This document shows, piece after piece, positions 10,318 through 20,164 of a stretch of 64,000 nt of DNA (position 1 is the stretch's first letter; every line of letters begins with the position of its first letter). The stretch is from Stomoxys calcitrans (lineage: Eukaryota; Arthropoda; Insecta; Diptera; Muscidae), in NCBI RefSeq assembly GCF_963082655.1, contig NC_081552.1:181954571-182018570 (forward strand), in the 5' to 3' direction. Below the pieces are notes generated by a model, which was given only the letters and a program-made list of their open reading frames with translations, was not told where the DNA came from and made no database searches. Made by a program: the position numbers and the translations under genes.

Positions 10318-12626
10318 AAAATGTGCTAAGTTCAGCCGGGCCGAATCTTGGCCCATGAATACATATTTATTATCCAAATTTATTACAACACTACTATATC
10401 CATATAAATATCCAACTAATGGCAAATCATAACAAATATGATTAAGATCGGTACCGAAAAGCTCTATACAACTCACAGTTCCAAATTTTAGCGAAATCGG
10501 GTAATAAATGCTGCACTTATGTGACAGCTATATCGAAATTTGGTCCGATCTGGACCATATGTGGGTTGAATGTCGGGAACAGCTCACTTTATCGAATTTC
10601 AGCAAAATCGGAAAATAAATGTTCATTTTATGGTCTCTAAACGCTAAGGCTGAAGATAGGTCTCTATGGCAGCCATATGTAAACATAGCCCGATCTGGAC
10701 CATATTCTGAACAGATGTTGGGAGCCTTGATACAATTCACTGTTTCAAATATCAGGCCTAATACCCCCTATCGGTCTATATGGCAGCTATACGTAAATAT
10801 GGTCCGATAAACACCATTCTCTGGTTGGATGTCGAGGACCCTAGTTCAACTTGCTGTTTCTAATTTCAGCAAAATCGAGTAATAAATGCGCCTTTTATGA
10901 TCTTTAGACCCTTAAGCTAAATATCGGTCTATATGGCAGTTATATCTAAATATAGCACGATCTGGACCATATTCGGAACAGATGTTGGGAGTCTTGATAC
11001 AATTCACTGTTCCAAATTTCATCGAAGTCGGGTAATAGTTGCGCCTGTTATAGGCCCAAGAACCAAAATCGGCAGATCGGTCTACATGGCAGCTATATCC
11101 AAATATGTTCCGATCTGAACCATTTTTGGTTCGGATATCGGCGAGCCTAGTAAAATTCACTATGCCAAATTTCAGCGAAGTCGGGTAATAAATGCGCCTG
11201 TTATAGGCCTAAAACCCAAAATCGCCAGATCGGTCTATATGGCAGCTATATCCAAATAAGTTCCGATCTGGATCATTTTTGGTTCGAATATCGGCGAGCC
11301 TAGTAAAACTCACTATGCCAAATTTCAGTGAAGTCGGGTAATAAATGCGCCTGTTATAGGCCTAAGAACCAAAATCGGCAGATCGGTCTATATGGCAGCT
11401 ATATCCAAATAAGTTCCGATCTGGATCATTTTTGGTTCGAATATCGGCGAGCCTAGTAAAACTCACTATGACAAATTTCAGCGAAGTCGGGGTAATAAAT
11501 GCGCCGCTTATAGGCCTAAAACCCAAAATCGGCAGATCGGCCTATATGGCAGCTATATCCAAATAAGTTCCGATCTAAACCATCTTGGGTTTGAATATCG
11601 GCGAGCCTAGTAAAACTCACTACGCAAAATTTCAGCGAAGTCGGGTAATAGTTGCGCCTGTTATAGGCCTAAGAACCAAAATCGGCAGATCGGTCTATAC
11701 GGCAGATATCCAAATATGTTCCCATTTGGACAATTTTTAGTTCGGATATCGGCGAGCCTAGTCGGTCAATATGGCGGCTACATCCAAATATGTTCCCATC
11801 TGGACTATTTTTAGTTCGGATATCGCCGAGCCTAGTAAAATTCACTATGCCAAATTTCAGCGAAGTCGGGTAATAAATGTGCCTTTTATAGGCCTAAGAA
11901 CCAAAATCGGCAGATCGGTCTATATGGCAGATATATCCAAATATGTTCCCATCTGGACTATTTTTAGTTCGGATATCGGTGGACCTAGTAAAACTCACTA
12001 TGCCATATTTCAGCGAAATCGGTTAATAAATGCGTCTGTTATAGGTTTAAAACCCTAAATCGCCAGTTCGGTCAATATAGCAGCTCTATCCAAATATGGT
12101 CCGATCTGGACCGCTTTTGGTTCGGATATCGACGAGATAAAACTCAATGTTCCGAATTTCAGCGAAATCCGTTTATAAATGCGTCTGTTGTAGGCCTAAG
12201 ACCCAAAATAGGCAGATCGGTCTATGTCAGCTTTATCCAAATATGTTCTTTGCCATTCTTGCCATATTTCAGCGAAATCGAGTAATAAATGCATCTGTTA
12301 TGGGCTTAAGACCCAAAATCGCCAGATCGGTCTATAGACAGCTATATCCAAATAAAGTCCGATGTGGCCCTTTCAAGAACTTAACCTGCGTGTAGAAGAA
12401 ATACGGGTCTGTGCAAAATTTCAACTCTATATTTCAACCCTCAATTTTTAAAAACTGTTAAGTGATTACAACTGACGGACAGAATGACAGACACACGGAC
12501 ACCGTTTAAGCATATTAGAATTTTAAGCCGATCCGAAACATATATACTTTGTAGGGTATAATATGGATATTTCGATGTGTTGCAAACGGAATGACTTAAT
12601 GAAAATACCTATGGTGATGGGTATAA
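10318..12626 (-). mobile_element. DINE-like element, complete at both ends, minus strand
   Basis: On the minus strand the 5' end is at 12626 (TTATACCCATCACCATAGG, then GTCATTCCGTTTGCAAC). The 3' end is at about 10320, where GCTAAGTTCAGCCGGGCCGAA is the inverted hairpin end. The interior is an array of ~150-bp units. No protein is encoded, so it would need an autonomous partner to move. It abuts a second minus-strand element head-to-tail at 12624-12632. Confidence 0.7.
11070..11700 (-). repeat. Near-identical ~152-bp tandem units inside DINE-like element
   Basis: TCGGTCTACATGGCAGC or a close variant recurs at about 11076, 11228, 11380, 11535 and 11690, spacings of 152-155 bp. These units differ at only a few positions, while flanking units (10648-10925 and 11767-12328) are more diverged and less regular. 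This suggests local homogenisation or recent amplification. Confidence 0.75.
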
Positions 12627-12631
12627 CAAGT

Positions 12632-13285
12632 AACAAGTAAAAGCGTGCTAAGTTCGGTCCGGCCGAATCTTGGGAATGGATTCTGCTAAAAATTTTACTG
12701 AAGGGCATAACAAGGATAATCGAGAGACCGGTTTATATGGGAGCTACATCAGGTTATAGACTGATTTGCACCGTACTTAGCACTGTTGTTGAAAGTCGCA
12801 ATAGAACACTTTCTAAAAATTTTAGCCAAATCGGACAAAAGTTGTGGCTTCCAGGAGCTCAAGAAATCTAATCGGGAGATCGGTTTATATGGGAGCTACA
12901 TCAGGTTATAGACTGATTTGCACCGTACTTAGCACTGTTGTTGAAAGTCGCAATAGAACACTTTCTAAAAATTTTAGCCAAATCGGACAAAAGTTGTGGC
13001 TTCCAGGAGCTCAAGAAATCTAATCGGGAGATCGGTTTATATGGGAGCTATATCAGGTTACAGACCGATTCGGACCGTACTTGGCACAGTAGTCGGAAGC
13101 CGTAACAGAACACTTTCTGCAATTTTTTAGCCAAATCGGACAGGAATTGTGGCTTCCAGGAGCTTAAGAAATCATATCGCGAGATGGGTTTATATGGGAG
13201 CTTTATCAGGTTACAGACCGATTCGGACCGTACTTGGCACAGTTGTTGAAAGTCATAAGAAATCCGATTAGCTAAATCGGACAAA
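12632..13285 (-). mobile_element. DINE-like element 3' part, minus strand
   Basis: The inverted 3' end (AACAAGTAAAAGCGTGCTAAG, followed by the GGTCCGGCC hairpin) is at 12632-12670, followed by internal units. The 5' part is missing; the orientation of repeats flips near 13290. Confidence 0.65.
12731..13034 (-). repeat. Perfect 152-bp tandem duplication
   Basis: Bases 12731-12882 and 12883-13034 are identical by eye, each beginning GTTTATATGGGAGC. The third unit (from 13035) is already diverged. Perfect identity within an otherwise diverged element implies a recent event or an assembly duplication. Confidence 0.85.
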
Positions 13286-13289
13286 AATT

Positions 13290-13821
13290 GCGTTTGTTAC
13301 ACCCCGAAATATTGATCTGCGACCCCAAAAAGAATATATATTCTGGATTGTCTTGACATTTTGAGTCGATCTAGCCATGACCGTCCGTCTGTCGAAATCA
13401 CGATGGCGCTCGAACGAATGCAGATATTCACTTGAAATTTTGCACAGATACTTCTAATCGATGTAGGTTATGGGAGATTGCAAATGGGCCATATCAGTTC
13501 CGATTTGAATATGGCTCCCATATAAATCGATCTCCCGATATGACACCTTGAGTCCCTGGAACTTGCAATTGTTATTCGATTTGGCTAAAATTTTGGAAGT
13601 GTTTGTAACGACTTTTAACAACTGTGCCGAGTACGGTCCAAATCGATCAAAAACCTTGTGATTGAGTTCACCTTGCGCCAAATTTCATTCAAATCGGATG
13701 AAAAGTTAGGTCTCTTGGGGCTCAAGAAGTTTAAACTGGGGATCGGATTATATTGGGGCTTAATCCAAATCTGTATCGATATGGGCCATTTACAATCCCC
13801 AAAGACCTACATTTCCGATTT
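13290..13821. repeat. Jumbled DINE-like fragments in both orientations
   Basis: A plus-strand 5' block (GAAATATTGATCTGCGACCC, then GTCCGTCTGTCGAAATCAC, 13300-13400) and two internal units are followed by inverted material from about 13655 on (CAAGAAGTTTAAACTGGGG, then ATGGGCCATTTACAATCCCC). No complete end is present. Confidence 0.55.
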
Positions 13822-13910
13822 CAACCGGTTATACGTAATGGATTGACCCGATGAAGTCCTTCATCGTCAAGGGCTGACTCAGTGTACAACACACTGCTAC
13901 AACAGCAACA
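13822..13910 (+). mobile_element. Miniature LINE-J derivative: 5' leader joined to (CAA)-type tail
   Basis: AACCGGTTATACGTAATGG, then ATTGACCCGATG, resembles the leader at 59963-59995. Only ~60 bp later it ends in CTGCTACAACAGCAACAAC, resembling the 3' tail of LINE-J at 62262-62284. The body of the LINE is absent. Confidence 0.4.
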
Positions 13911-14904
13911 ACCTACATCGATAAAAATTATCCTAAGCCTATTCAAATTGGAATAAATCGGTTCAGATTTGGATATAACTCCCATATATGTGTTCGTCCA
14001 ATATAGACTAGTACTGCAATGATGTGGTCATTTGTTAACCGATTCACATGAAATTTGGAATAAAGATTCCCTTATAACTCCCAGCATTGCTGTTGAATTT
14101 CATAGCAATCGGTTGCGTGCCAGATATTGCCCCATACACGAGTATACGTAGCACCCGGATTTCACTTTTAGAGTCTATGTCAGGGTATTTCGTAAAAGAT
14201 TTTACACACTGTTTTCCTTTATGATTTTGTTTATGTGTACCGAATTTTGTCGAAATTGTAAGCGTTTTGATACAGCTTCTTGAGCCTCCAGCGTGCGCAA
14301 ACATTATTCAATTTAGTTAAAATTGTGCATGAAGTCTTTTGTTTTTTTTTTTAATTCCAACTAAAAATGGTCCTAATCGCTTTATAACTTGTTAAAGCCG
14401 TCATATAAACTGATCTCTGATCTTGACTTCTTGAGCCTCTAGAGTGCGTAATTATTATACAAATTAGCTAAAATTTCGCATAAACGCTTTTGATTTGACT
14501 TCCAACAACTGACTGTGTCAGTTGTTGTTGTGCCAAGTATGGTCTAAATCAGTCCATAATCTGATATAGCTGCCATATACACCGATCTCCAGATTAGACT
14601 GCTTGAGCCTCCAGGGGGCGCAATTGCTATCCAATTTGGCTAAAATTTTGTACAGGTCGTTTTGGTATAACTTTCAGCAACTGCCACAAATATGGTATAA
14701 TAAAATAGGTTCATAACCTGATCTAGCTTCCATACAAACCGATCTCTCAATTTGACTTTCTGAGCCTCTAGAGGGCGCAATTATTGCTCCATTTTCTTGA
14801 AATTTTGGCAATGGTATTTTTCTATAAATAAATAAATAAATTTGATATATGGTGGAAGGTATATAAGATTCGGCCCAGCCGAACTTATCACATGTTTACT
14901 TGTT
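13911..14904 (+). mobile_element. DINE-like fragments ending in an intact 3' terminus
   Basis: Diverged internal units (around 14370-14820) lead to the 3' structure: GGTGGAAGGTATATAAGATT, a CGGCCCAGCCG near-palindrome, and a terminal TTTACTTGTT ending at 14904. The next element begins at the very next base. The first part (13911-14270) is a different, older repeat type like that at 56.7-57.3 kb. Confidence 0.6.
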
Positions 14905-16216
14905 ATACCCACCACCAAAGGATGGGGGTATATTCATTTTGTCATTCCGTTTGCAACCCATCGAAATATCCATTTCCGATCCTACAAATTATTAATATTT
15001 TTAATCGTTGTAAAAATCATGCTACAGTCTATAAAAATGGAGATATTGAGCTGAAATTTTGCACAGATTAATTTTTTGTCCATAAGCAGGTTAACTTCGA
15101 AGATGGGCTATATCGGAATTTATTTTGATATAGCCCCCATATAGACAGATCCGCCGATTTATGGTCTCAGGCCCATCAAAGCCATATTTATCACCCGATT
15201 TTGCTGAAATTTGGGACAGTAAGTTGTATTAGGCCTCTCGACATCTTTTTGCAATTTGGCCTAGATCGGTTCACATTTGCCATATAGACCGATGTCTCGA
15301 TTTAAGGTCTTGGGCCAAAAAAGGCGCATTTATTGTCCGATTTCGTTAGGCCCTTCGACATCCTTCATCAATTTGGCCCAGATCGGTTCAGATTTGAATA
15401 TAGCTGCCAATATAGACAGATCTCTCGATTTAAGGTCCTGGGCCCATAAAAGGCGCATTTATTGTTCGATGTCATCGAAATTTGGGACAGTGAGTTACGT
15501 TAGGGCCATCGACATCCTTCCTCAATTTGGATATAGCTGCCAATATTGACCGATCTCTCGATTTAAGGACTTGGGCCTATAAAAAGCGTATTTATTGTCC
15601 GATTTCGCCAAAATTTTGGACAGTGAGTTGTGTTAGGCCCTTCGACTTTTTAATTTGGCCCAGATCGCATTTACTGTCCGTTTTCGCTGAAATTTAGAAC
15701 AGTGAGTTGTGTTAGGCCCCTCGACATCTTTTAGCAATTCGGCCCAGATCGGTTCACATTTGCCATATAGACCGATGTCTCGATTTAAGGTCTTGGGCCA
15801 AAAAAGGCGCATTTATTGTCTGATTTCGCCGAAATTTTGGACAGTGAGTTGTGTTAGGCCCTTCGACATCCTTCATCGGTTCAGATTTGGATATAGCTGC
15901 CAATATAGATCGATCTCTCGATTTAAGGTCCAGATTTGGATATAGATGCCATAAGACTGATCTCTCGATTTAAAATCTTGGCGCCATAAAAGGCGCATTT
16001 ATAATCCGATTTCGCTGAAATTTAACACAGTTACTTATGTTCCTCAATGTCTGCGCCGAATTTGGTCCAAATCGGACCATATTTCGATATAGCTACTATG
16101 GGGCCATGAATTATGCTTTTGTCACCGGACTATGACAGTAGTTGGTTTACATATATACCGGAGGTGGTGGGTATCTAAAGTTCGGCTCGGCCGAACTTAA
16201 AACCTTTTTACTTGTT
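14905..16216 (+). mobile_element. Complete DINE-1/Helentron-like element (1.31 kb)
   Basis: Both ends are present. The 5' end ATACCCACCACC (14905-14916) is exactly inverted at 16163-16174 (GGTGGTGGGTAT), a subterminal inverted repeat. The hairpin TTCGGCTCGGCCGAA (16181-16195) sits 21 bp before the 3' end CTTGTT (16211-16216). The middle is ~6-8 tandem units with TATAGACCGATCTCTCGATTT and GACAGTGAGTTGTGTTAGG motifs. No protein is encoded. Subterminal inverted repeats, a 3' hairpin and a central minisatellite without a target-site duplication are the layout of DINE-1/Helentron elements; the exact class is inferred. Confidence 0.7.
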
Positions 16217-17075
16217 CTTTAATGGGTTCATCGATATTTGATTAAATGCGGTCTATTAAAATGGGACCTATTCACTTATTTGTTGGTGGTTGGTCTTAGA
16301 TAAAGTCACCATTTGGCATAGGATAAAATTTCATTTGACCTTGTTTAACTTGTTTTAATTGAGAATACAAAATATTTTATCAACTTTTGTTTGGTTTTGC
16401 ATTGCTTGACATATTTCTCGAAACCAAAAAACCTTGGCGTTTAAGCCCCTGAGTTCGATAGCATAAATTTGACTTTTTTGGATAATGCTTTTTCAAAGAT
16501 TAGGTGCTAACATTGAAGTCATATACTTCCGTTGTTTCGAACCGTGGCATTGACAAAAAATGGAAAATTTAAACAAACTTGTCACGGAGGATATAAATGG
16601 TACTCAAAAAAACAAAAACAAAAAATCATCATAAATGTGCCAATGCGATAAAATTAAAAAAATACACAGCGAGCGTCAAAATGAAGTATGCAATGAACTT
16701 ACTTTTGTTCTGGCCAAATACCTTAAACTTATTTTCATCGCTAAACGGAAGGTTGTTCTTAATTCGCATAAATATTAAATTTAACGGCAAAAAAAAAAAT
16801 TTTTAAAAACAAATAATGTTGTGTGTCCTTTATATTGACGCTCATTGTATATAAATGAAAAAATTTCAATGCATTGGTCCACTAGCATAATTTTTAATTC
16901 ACTCTTGTCTAGATGTCCATGAATTAAAACGAAGAATACCCGAAAAACAAAAACTAAAGCCGATATCAAAGTTTATAAAAAAAGAATAAACAGCACAACA
17001 AACTTTCGAAGTGAGAAAAAAAAAAAATCCTACAAATTCAGCGGAAGTTGCCAAGATTGCTACAAAATACCCTCC
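16217..17075. other. Repeat-poor region upstream of peroxidasin-like gene
   Basis: No known repeat, no convincing coding frame; A-rich. It is directly upstream of the candidate promoter and may contain regulatory sequence. A short Lys-rich frame near 16597-16806 has no gene-like features. Confidence 0.4.
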
Positions 17076-17110
17076 TCAGTTACTGTGCGTGAGGCATAAC
17101 AAAAGGTTGT
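17076..17110 (+). promoter_or_regulatory. Candidate core promoter: initiator plus DPE
   Basis: TCAGTT at 17076-17081 fits the arthropod initiator TCAKTY, with the expected +1 A at 17078. GGTTGT at 17105-17110 fits the downstream promoter element RGWYVT and begins at exactly +28. No TATA box is seen at about -30. DPE-dependent, TATA-less promoters are common for developmentally regulated fly genes. Transcription from here would give a 689-nt leader ahead of ATG 17767 if there is no 5' UTR intron. Confidence 0.5.
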
Positions 17111-17766
17111 TGCCGCGTCGTGCTCTCAAAACTTTGTCGCACTCGAACCAACAAGGAAAGTGTCTTAATTAAAAGTGTGTTCAATAAATAAACAAGCTGG
17201 GAAATATTCAAAGTAGAGCAGAGCCGAGAGAGAGAGAGTGAAAACCGAGTGGAAAATTCTCCATTTCCTGCCACTCTGGCATCGGCTTCCAAAAGAGGAA
17301 ACCAGCAAAACAAAAAATTGTTTTATTGTTATTATTTTTTTCAATTAAGCAAAACCAGTGTTGTGCGAAAAACTTTGCCATTCTGTGAAAGTTTTACGGT
17401 ATAAACTATTCCCGAGAAGTTGATCGCTTCATTGCCCATATTTGGCATAAGCCAAACGAGCATACGTGCCTGTACAAAATATATAAATTTTTGTTTTTGT
17501 GTGTGTGTTTCAGTATTTCCGTGTCCGTCGGCATAGTGAGTGTGTGTGTGTGTGTGTTTATGTTTGTGTTAAAAGTTAAGCCACGCATACCTTAGTAGTG
17601 TTAAATAAGAGTTACACGCACACACCTCCAAATAGAGGAAATAACACCAAAATATCCTTTGGCTTGAGCTCTAACGGCAGTTACTTAAAATCGACACACA
17701 CAGTTCTCAGCCTCGACAAAGTCGTTGCTTCGTTTACGCTGGTGTTGGCTGTTGGCTGAATTAAAA
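17078..17766 (+). other. Pxn: Putative 5' UTR of the peroxidasin-like gene
   Basis: This repeat-poor sequence runs from the candidate start site to the ATG. It contains a (GA)n tract (17226-17238) and (TG)n tracts (about 17497-17506 and 17539-17558). A 5' UTR intron cannot be excluded, so the true leader may be shorter. The ATG context AAAAATGA fits the fly translation-start preference. Confidence 0.4.
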
Positions 17767-17945
17767 ATGACTCGTAACTTTATCGTTTTGACCACGTTGT
17801 GGCTATGGCTGCTGCTGACGACGGTATGTGGGCCCTCTTTGGCCATGGCATGCCCTGACAACTGCAATTGTTTTCAACGCACTGTGCGCTGCATACGTTC
17901 CCGTCTAACCACCATACCCAGAGTTCCACTGGATACCAAAGTTCT
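17767..17945 (+). CDS. Pxn: Peroxidasin-like protein, first coding exon (partial gene)
   Basis: Fifty-nine codons plus two bases. Residues 1-28 form a signal peptide with a Trp/Leu-rich core (LTTLWLWLLLTTV). Residues 29-42 carry the LRR N-terminal cap cysteines C29-x3-C33-x-C35-x6-C42, followed by an RSRLTTIPRVP segment that leads into the first leucine-rich repeat. The CxC-x2-RTVRC pattern and the following P-DT-VL spacing fit peroxidasin better than Slit or other LRR proteins. Peroxidasin is a secreted haem peroxidase (LRRs, Ig domains, peroxidase) that forms sulfilimine cross-links in collagen IV of basement membranes; those later domains lie beyond this window. ATG 17767 is the only ATG in frame. 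The exon ends after CT of a Leu codon (phase 2) at a GTAAGT donor. Another LRR-cap protein remains possible. Confidence 0.7.
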
Positions 17946-17951
17946 GTAAGT
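17946..17951 (+). other. 5' splice donor of peroxidasin-like exon
   Basis: GTAAGT at 17946-17951 is a consensus U1-binding donor. Reading on without splicing hits TAA at once (17947-17949), so splicing is required for a longer protein. The intron is phase 2. Confidence 0.75.
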
Positions 17952-18641
17952 ATTCGTGTTTTGTTATTTGAACTTTTACCTGAGAATTTTTTGGGTGCTT
18001 TTGTAAAGTTTTGTGCGTTGTACACTGAAAAAAAGGATATGGGTTTATTATAAAAAGCAATAAAGTCATTGAAAAAATAAATATTTTCAAACATTTTGCA
18101 CAAAACTGCAAATCTGGTAACACCTACATTAGGCTGTCCCACGCTATAAAGGAGAACATTTTATTTGCAAACATTATAATACACTCAACCAAATTTGGTA
18201 TTCACAACAGCAAAAATGTTTGCCAAAACAGCTGAAAAGGGAAAGCAGACATTACTGCTATTAATGCTGCTGTAATAGCAAACATTTCGGTCAGCTAAAT
18301 CAGCAAACAAAATCTGCTGGTTAAAGTACAAAAATCTGCTGAAAAAAAAATTTATAAAATTTTTTTTGTTTGTCTGTTACTTGTTTAGATTACTTTCGCC
18401 ATTTTTTAGAAATTTTGTTGGAGGAGATGATTTTAGTTTTTGTGGAATATAACTGTAAAGTTGCTACCTTATTCATCCATTGGTATACATTTCAAAATGT
18501 GGCTGAGCTCGCTCGCATGATTTGCTATTGCTCTACTAATGAGCACATGACTAACATGGCTTTTTATTTGGTAATTCAAAGAAAAAAGGCTATGGAAAGC
18601 ATACATTCAGTGGTGATTATAAACATCCACTGGGACACACA
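17952..18641 (+). other. Start of first intron, mostly unique
   Basis: It is AT-rich with no element ends recognised. The stretch 18180-18345 is rich in AGCAGA/CTGCTG motifs (CAGCTGAAAAGG, TGCTGCTGTAATAGCAAAC) related to the blocks at 19915-20005 and 24220-24380, so it is likely an old non-autonomous repeat. No downstream peroxidasin exon (LRR, Ig or peroxidase motifs) was seen from here to the window end. Confidence 0.5.
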
Positions 18642-18729
18642 ATAACAATTACTCCGATCGGAGTTCTTGACTTCTTGAGTGTCCAGAGGACGCAATTCCT
18701 ATTTCGTTACGACTTACAACTACTGTGCT
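18642..18729. repeat. 88-bp direct duplication, left copy
   Basis: It is identical by eye to 18999-19086. It is internal DINE-like sequence (GAGTTCTTGACTTCTTGAG). The two copies bracket a LINE-J piece. Confidence 0.85.
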
Positions 18730-18998
18730 GTGATTTTTATCCCTAAATTCCCCAAAAGACTGGCGACCACACAGATAATTCGCGACCCACCATTTCAGAC
18801 CTGGCTTTCGATGCTCTCTATGACGTGGCCTAGGCTGATTGAAGCCACGGCAAATGTGTGCGGTGATGGTATACAAAGCAGATGTTGTGTTGTTGTTGTC
18901 TTCGAAATCCATGTTGATGTTCGGCGAATGGAAATTTTCCTATGAGGCTAGGGAGGAGTAATGCTTCAATCGTCTTGGCTACTGGTAGGAGAAGGGAG
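18730..18998 (-). pseudogene. Internal LINE-J reverse transcriptase patch between duplicated DINE sequence
   Basis: On the minus strand this encodes a middle part of the RT, with frame changes: ...YTITAHICRGFNQPRPRH, then KWWVANYLCGRQSFGEFRDK. Both LINE ends are absent. It is about 3% different (9 differences counted) from 22701-22970 in the larger LINE-J copy. Confidence 0.75.
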
Positions 18999-19086
18999 AT
19001 AACAATTACTCCGATCGGAGTTCTTGACTTCTTGAGTGTCCAGAGGACGCAATTCCTATTTCGTTACGACTTACAACTACTGTGCT
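18999..19086. repeat. 88-bp direct duplication, right copy
   Basis: It is the same 88 bases as 18642-18729, here continuing into undisturbed DINE-like repeat units. Confidence 0.85.
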
Positions 19087-19892
19087 TAGTATGATCGAAA
19101 TCGGTTGATAACCTGGTATAGCTGCCATATTAACCGATCGTTGATCTTGACTCCTTGAGCCACTAGAAGGCGCAATTCTTATCCGACTTGGCTGAAATTT
19201 TGTATGAAATGTTTTGTAATTATTTTCCAACAACTGTGCTAAGTATGGTTGGGATCGGTTCATAACTTGACACAGCTGTCATAAAAACCGATCGGGGTTC
19301 TTGACTTCTTGAGCCTCTAGAGGACGTAGTTCCTATCCGATTTGGCTGAAATTTTTCATGACATGTTTCGTTATGACTAACAACTACTGTGCTATAGATA
19401 GCTGTCATATAAACCAATCTGGGGTTTTGACTTCTTGAGCTGCTAGATGGCGGAATTATTAACTGATTTGGCTAAAATTTTGCATGACGTGTTTTGATAT
19501 GACTTCCAACAACTGTGCCAAATATGATTTAAATCGGTATATAACCTGTTATAGCTGTCATATAAATCGATTTGGGATTTTGACTTCATGAACCTCTAGA
19601 GTGTACAATTATTATCCGATTTGGCTGAAATTTTGTGCAACGGCTTCTTCCATGACCTTTAACATACGTGTCAGCTCCCATATAAACCGATCTCCATACT
19701 TTACTTCTGGAGCCCCTTAACGAATCGATTACGTTCCGAATCGGACCATAACTTGATATAGCTCCAATAGCATAGCAATTATTTTATTTTGTTCTAAAAA
19801 GAGATACTGGGAAAAGAACTCGACAAATGCCATCCATGGTGAATGGTATTTAAGACTCGGCCCGGCCGAATTTAGCACGCTTTTACTTGTTT
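19087..19892 (+). mobile_element. DINE-like element, internal units and 3' end
   Basis: Units with TGACTTCTTGAGCCTCTAG and TTGGCTGAAATTTTG recur at ~150 bp. The 3' end shows CGGCCCGGCCG (19863-19873), then AGCACGCTTTTACTTGTT ending at about 19890. The 5' part is lost. Confidence 0.7.
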
Positions 19893-19914
19893 CTTCCAAC
19901 ATCCTACTGCTAAT

Positions 19915-20005
19915 AGCAGAACTGCTGCTGTAATAGCAGCAAAATTAACTACTAACAGGCAACAGACAGTGTTTGCTATTTTCAGCAGACTTTTTTCTAT
20001 GAGCG
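19915..20005 (+). repeat. CTGCTG-rich repeat block, copy 1
   Basis: GCTGCTGTAATAGCAGC, AAAATTAACTACTAAC, then GCTATTTTCAGCAGAC are shared with 24299-24378. It may be a MITE-like element, but the ends are not clear. Confidence 0.45.
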
Positions 20006-20164
20006 TACGGAATCCGTGATCCTTCCCTGTGTGAGATTCTTGATTTGGTAGATAGCTTCCACGGTGACCGAGCGAATGAGGCGTGGGCTGCATGGTGATG
20101 AACTCCCTGTAGCTGAGTATCGATTTCCCTAGGGCGGAGGAAACATGACTTCCGAAAGTGACAA
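20006..20164. other. Unassigned non-coding stretch
   Basis: No element terminus or coding pattern was recognised. Confidence 0.4.

Noticed and set aside
6880..16216. Regularly spaced repeats considered as a CRISPR array or centromeric satellite
   Set aside because: Units are contiguous and diverged with no unique spacers, no cas genes, and the arrays lie between transposon termini.
16597..16806. 69-codon Lys-rich frame upstream of the exon
   Set aside because: A-rich composition explains it; there is no domain or splice evidence.
17725..17766. Upstream extension of the peroxidasin-like exon
   Set aside because: It would start at TTG, which is not a usual start in an animal gene. The ATG at 17767 has a good context and gives a proper signal peptide.
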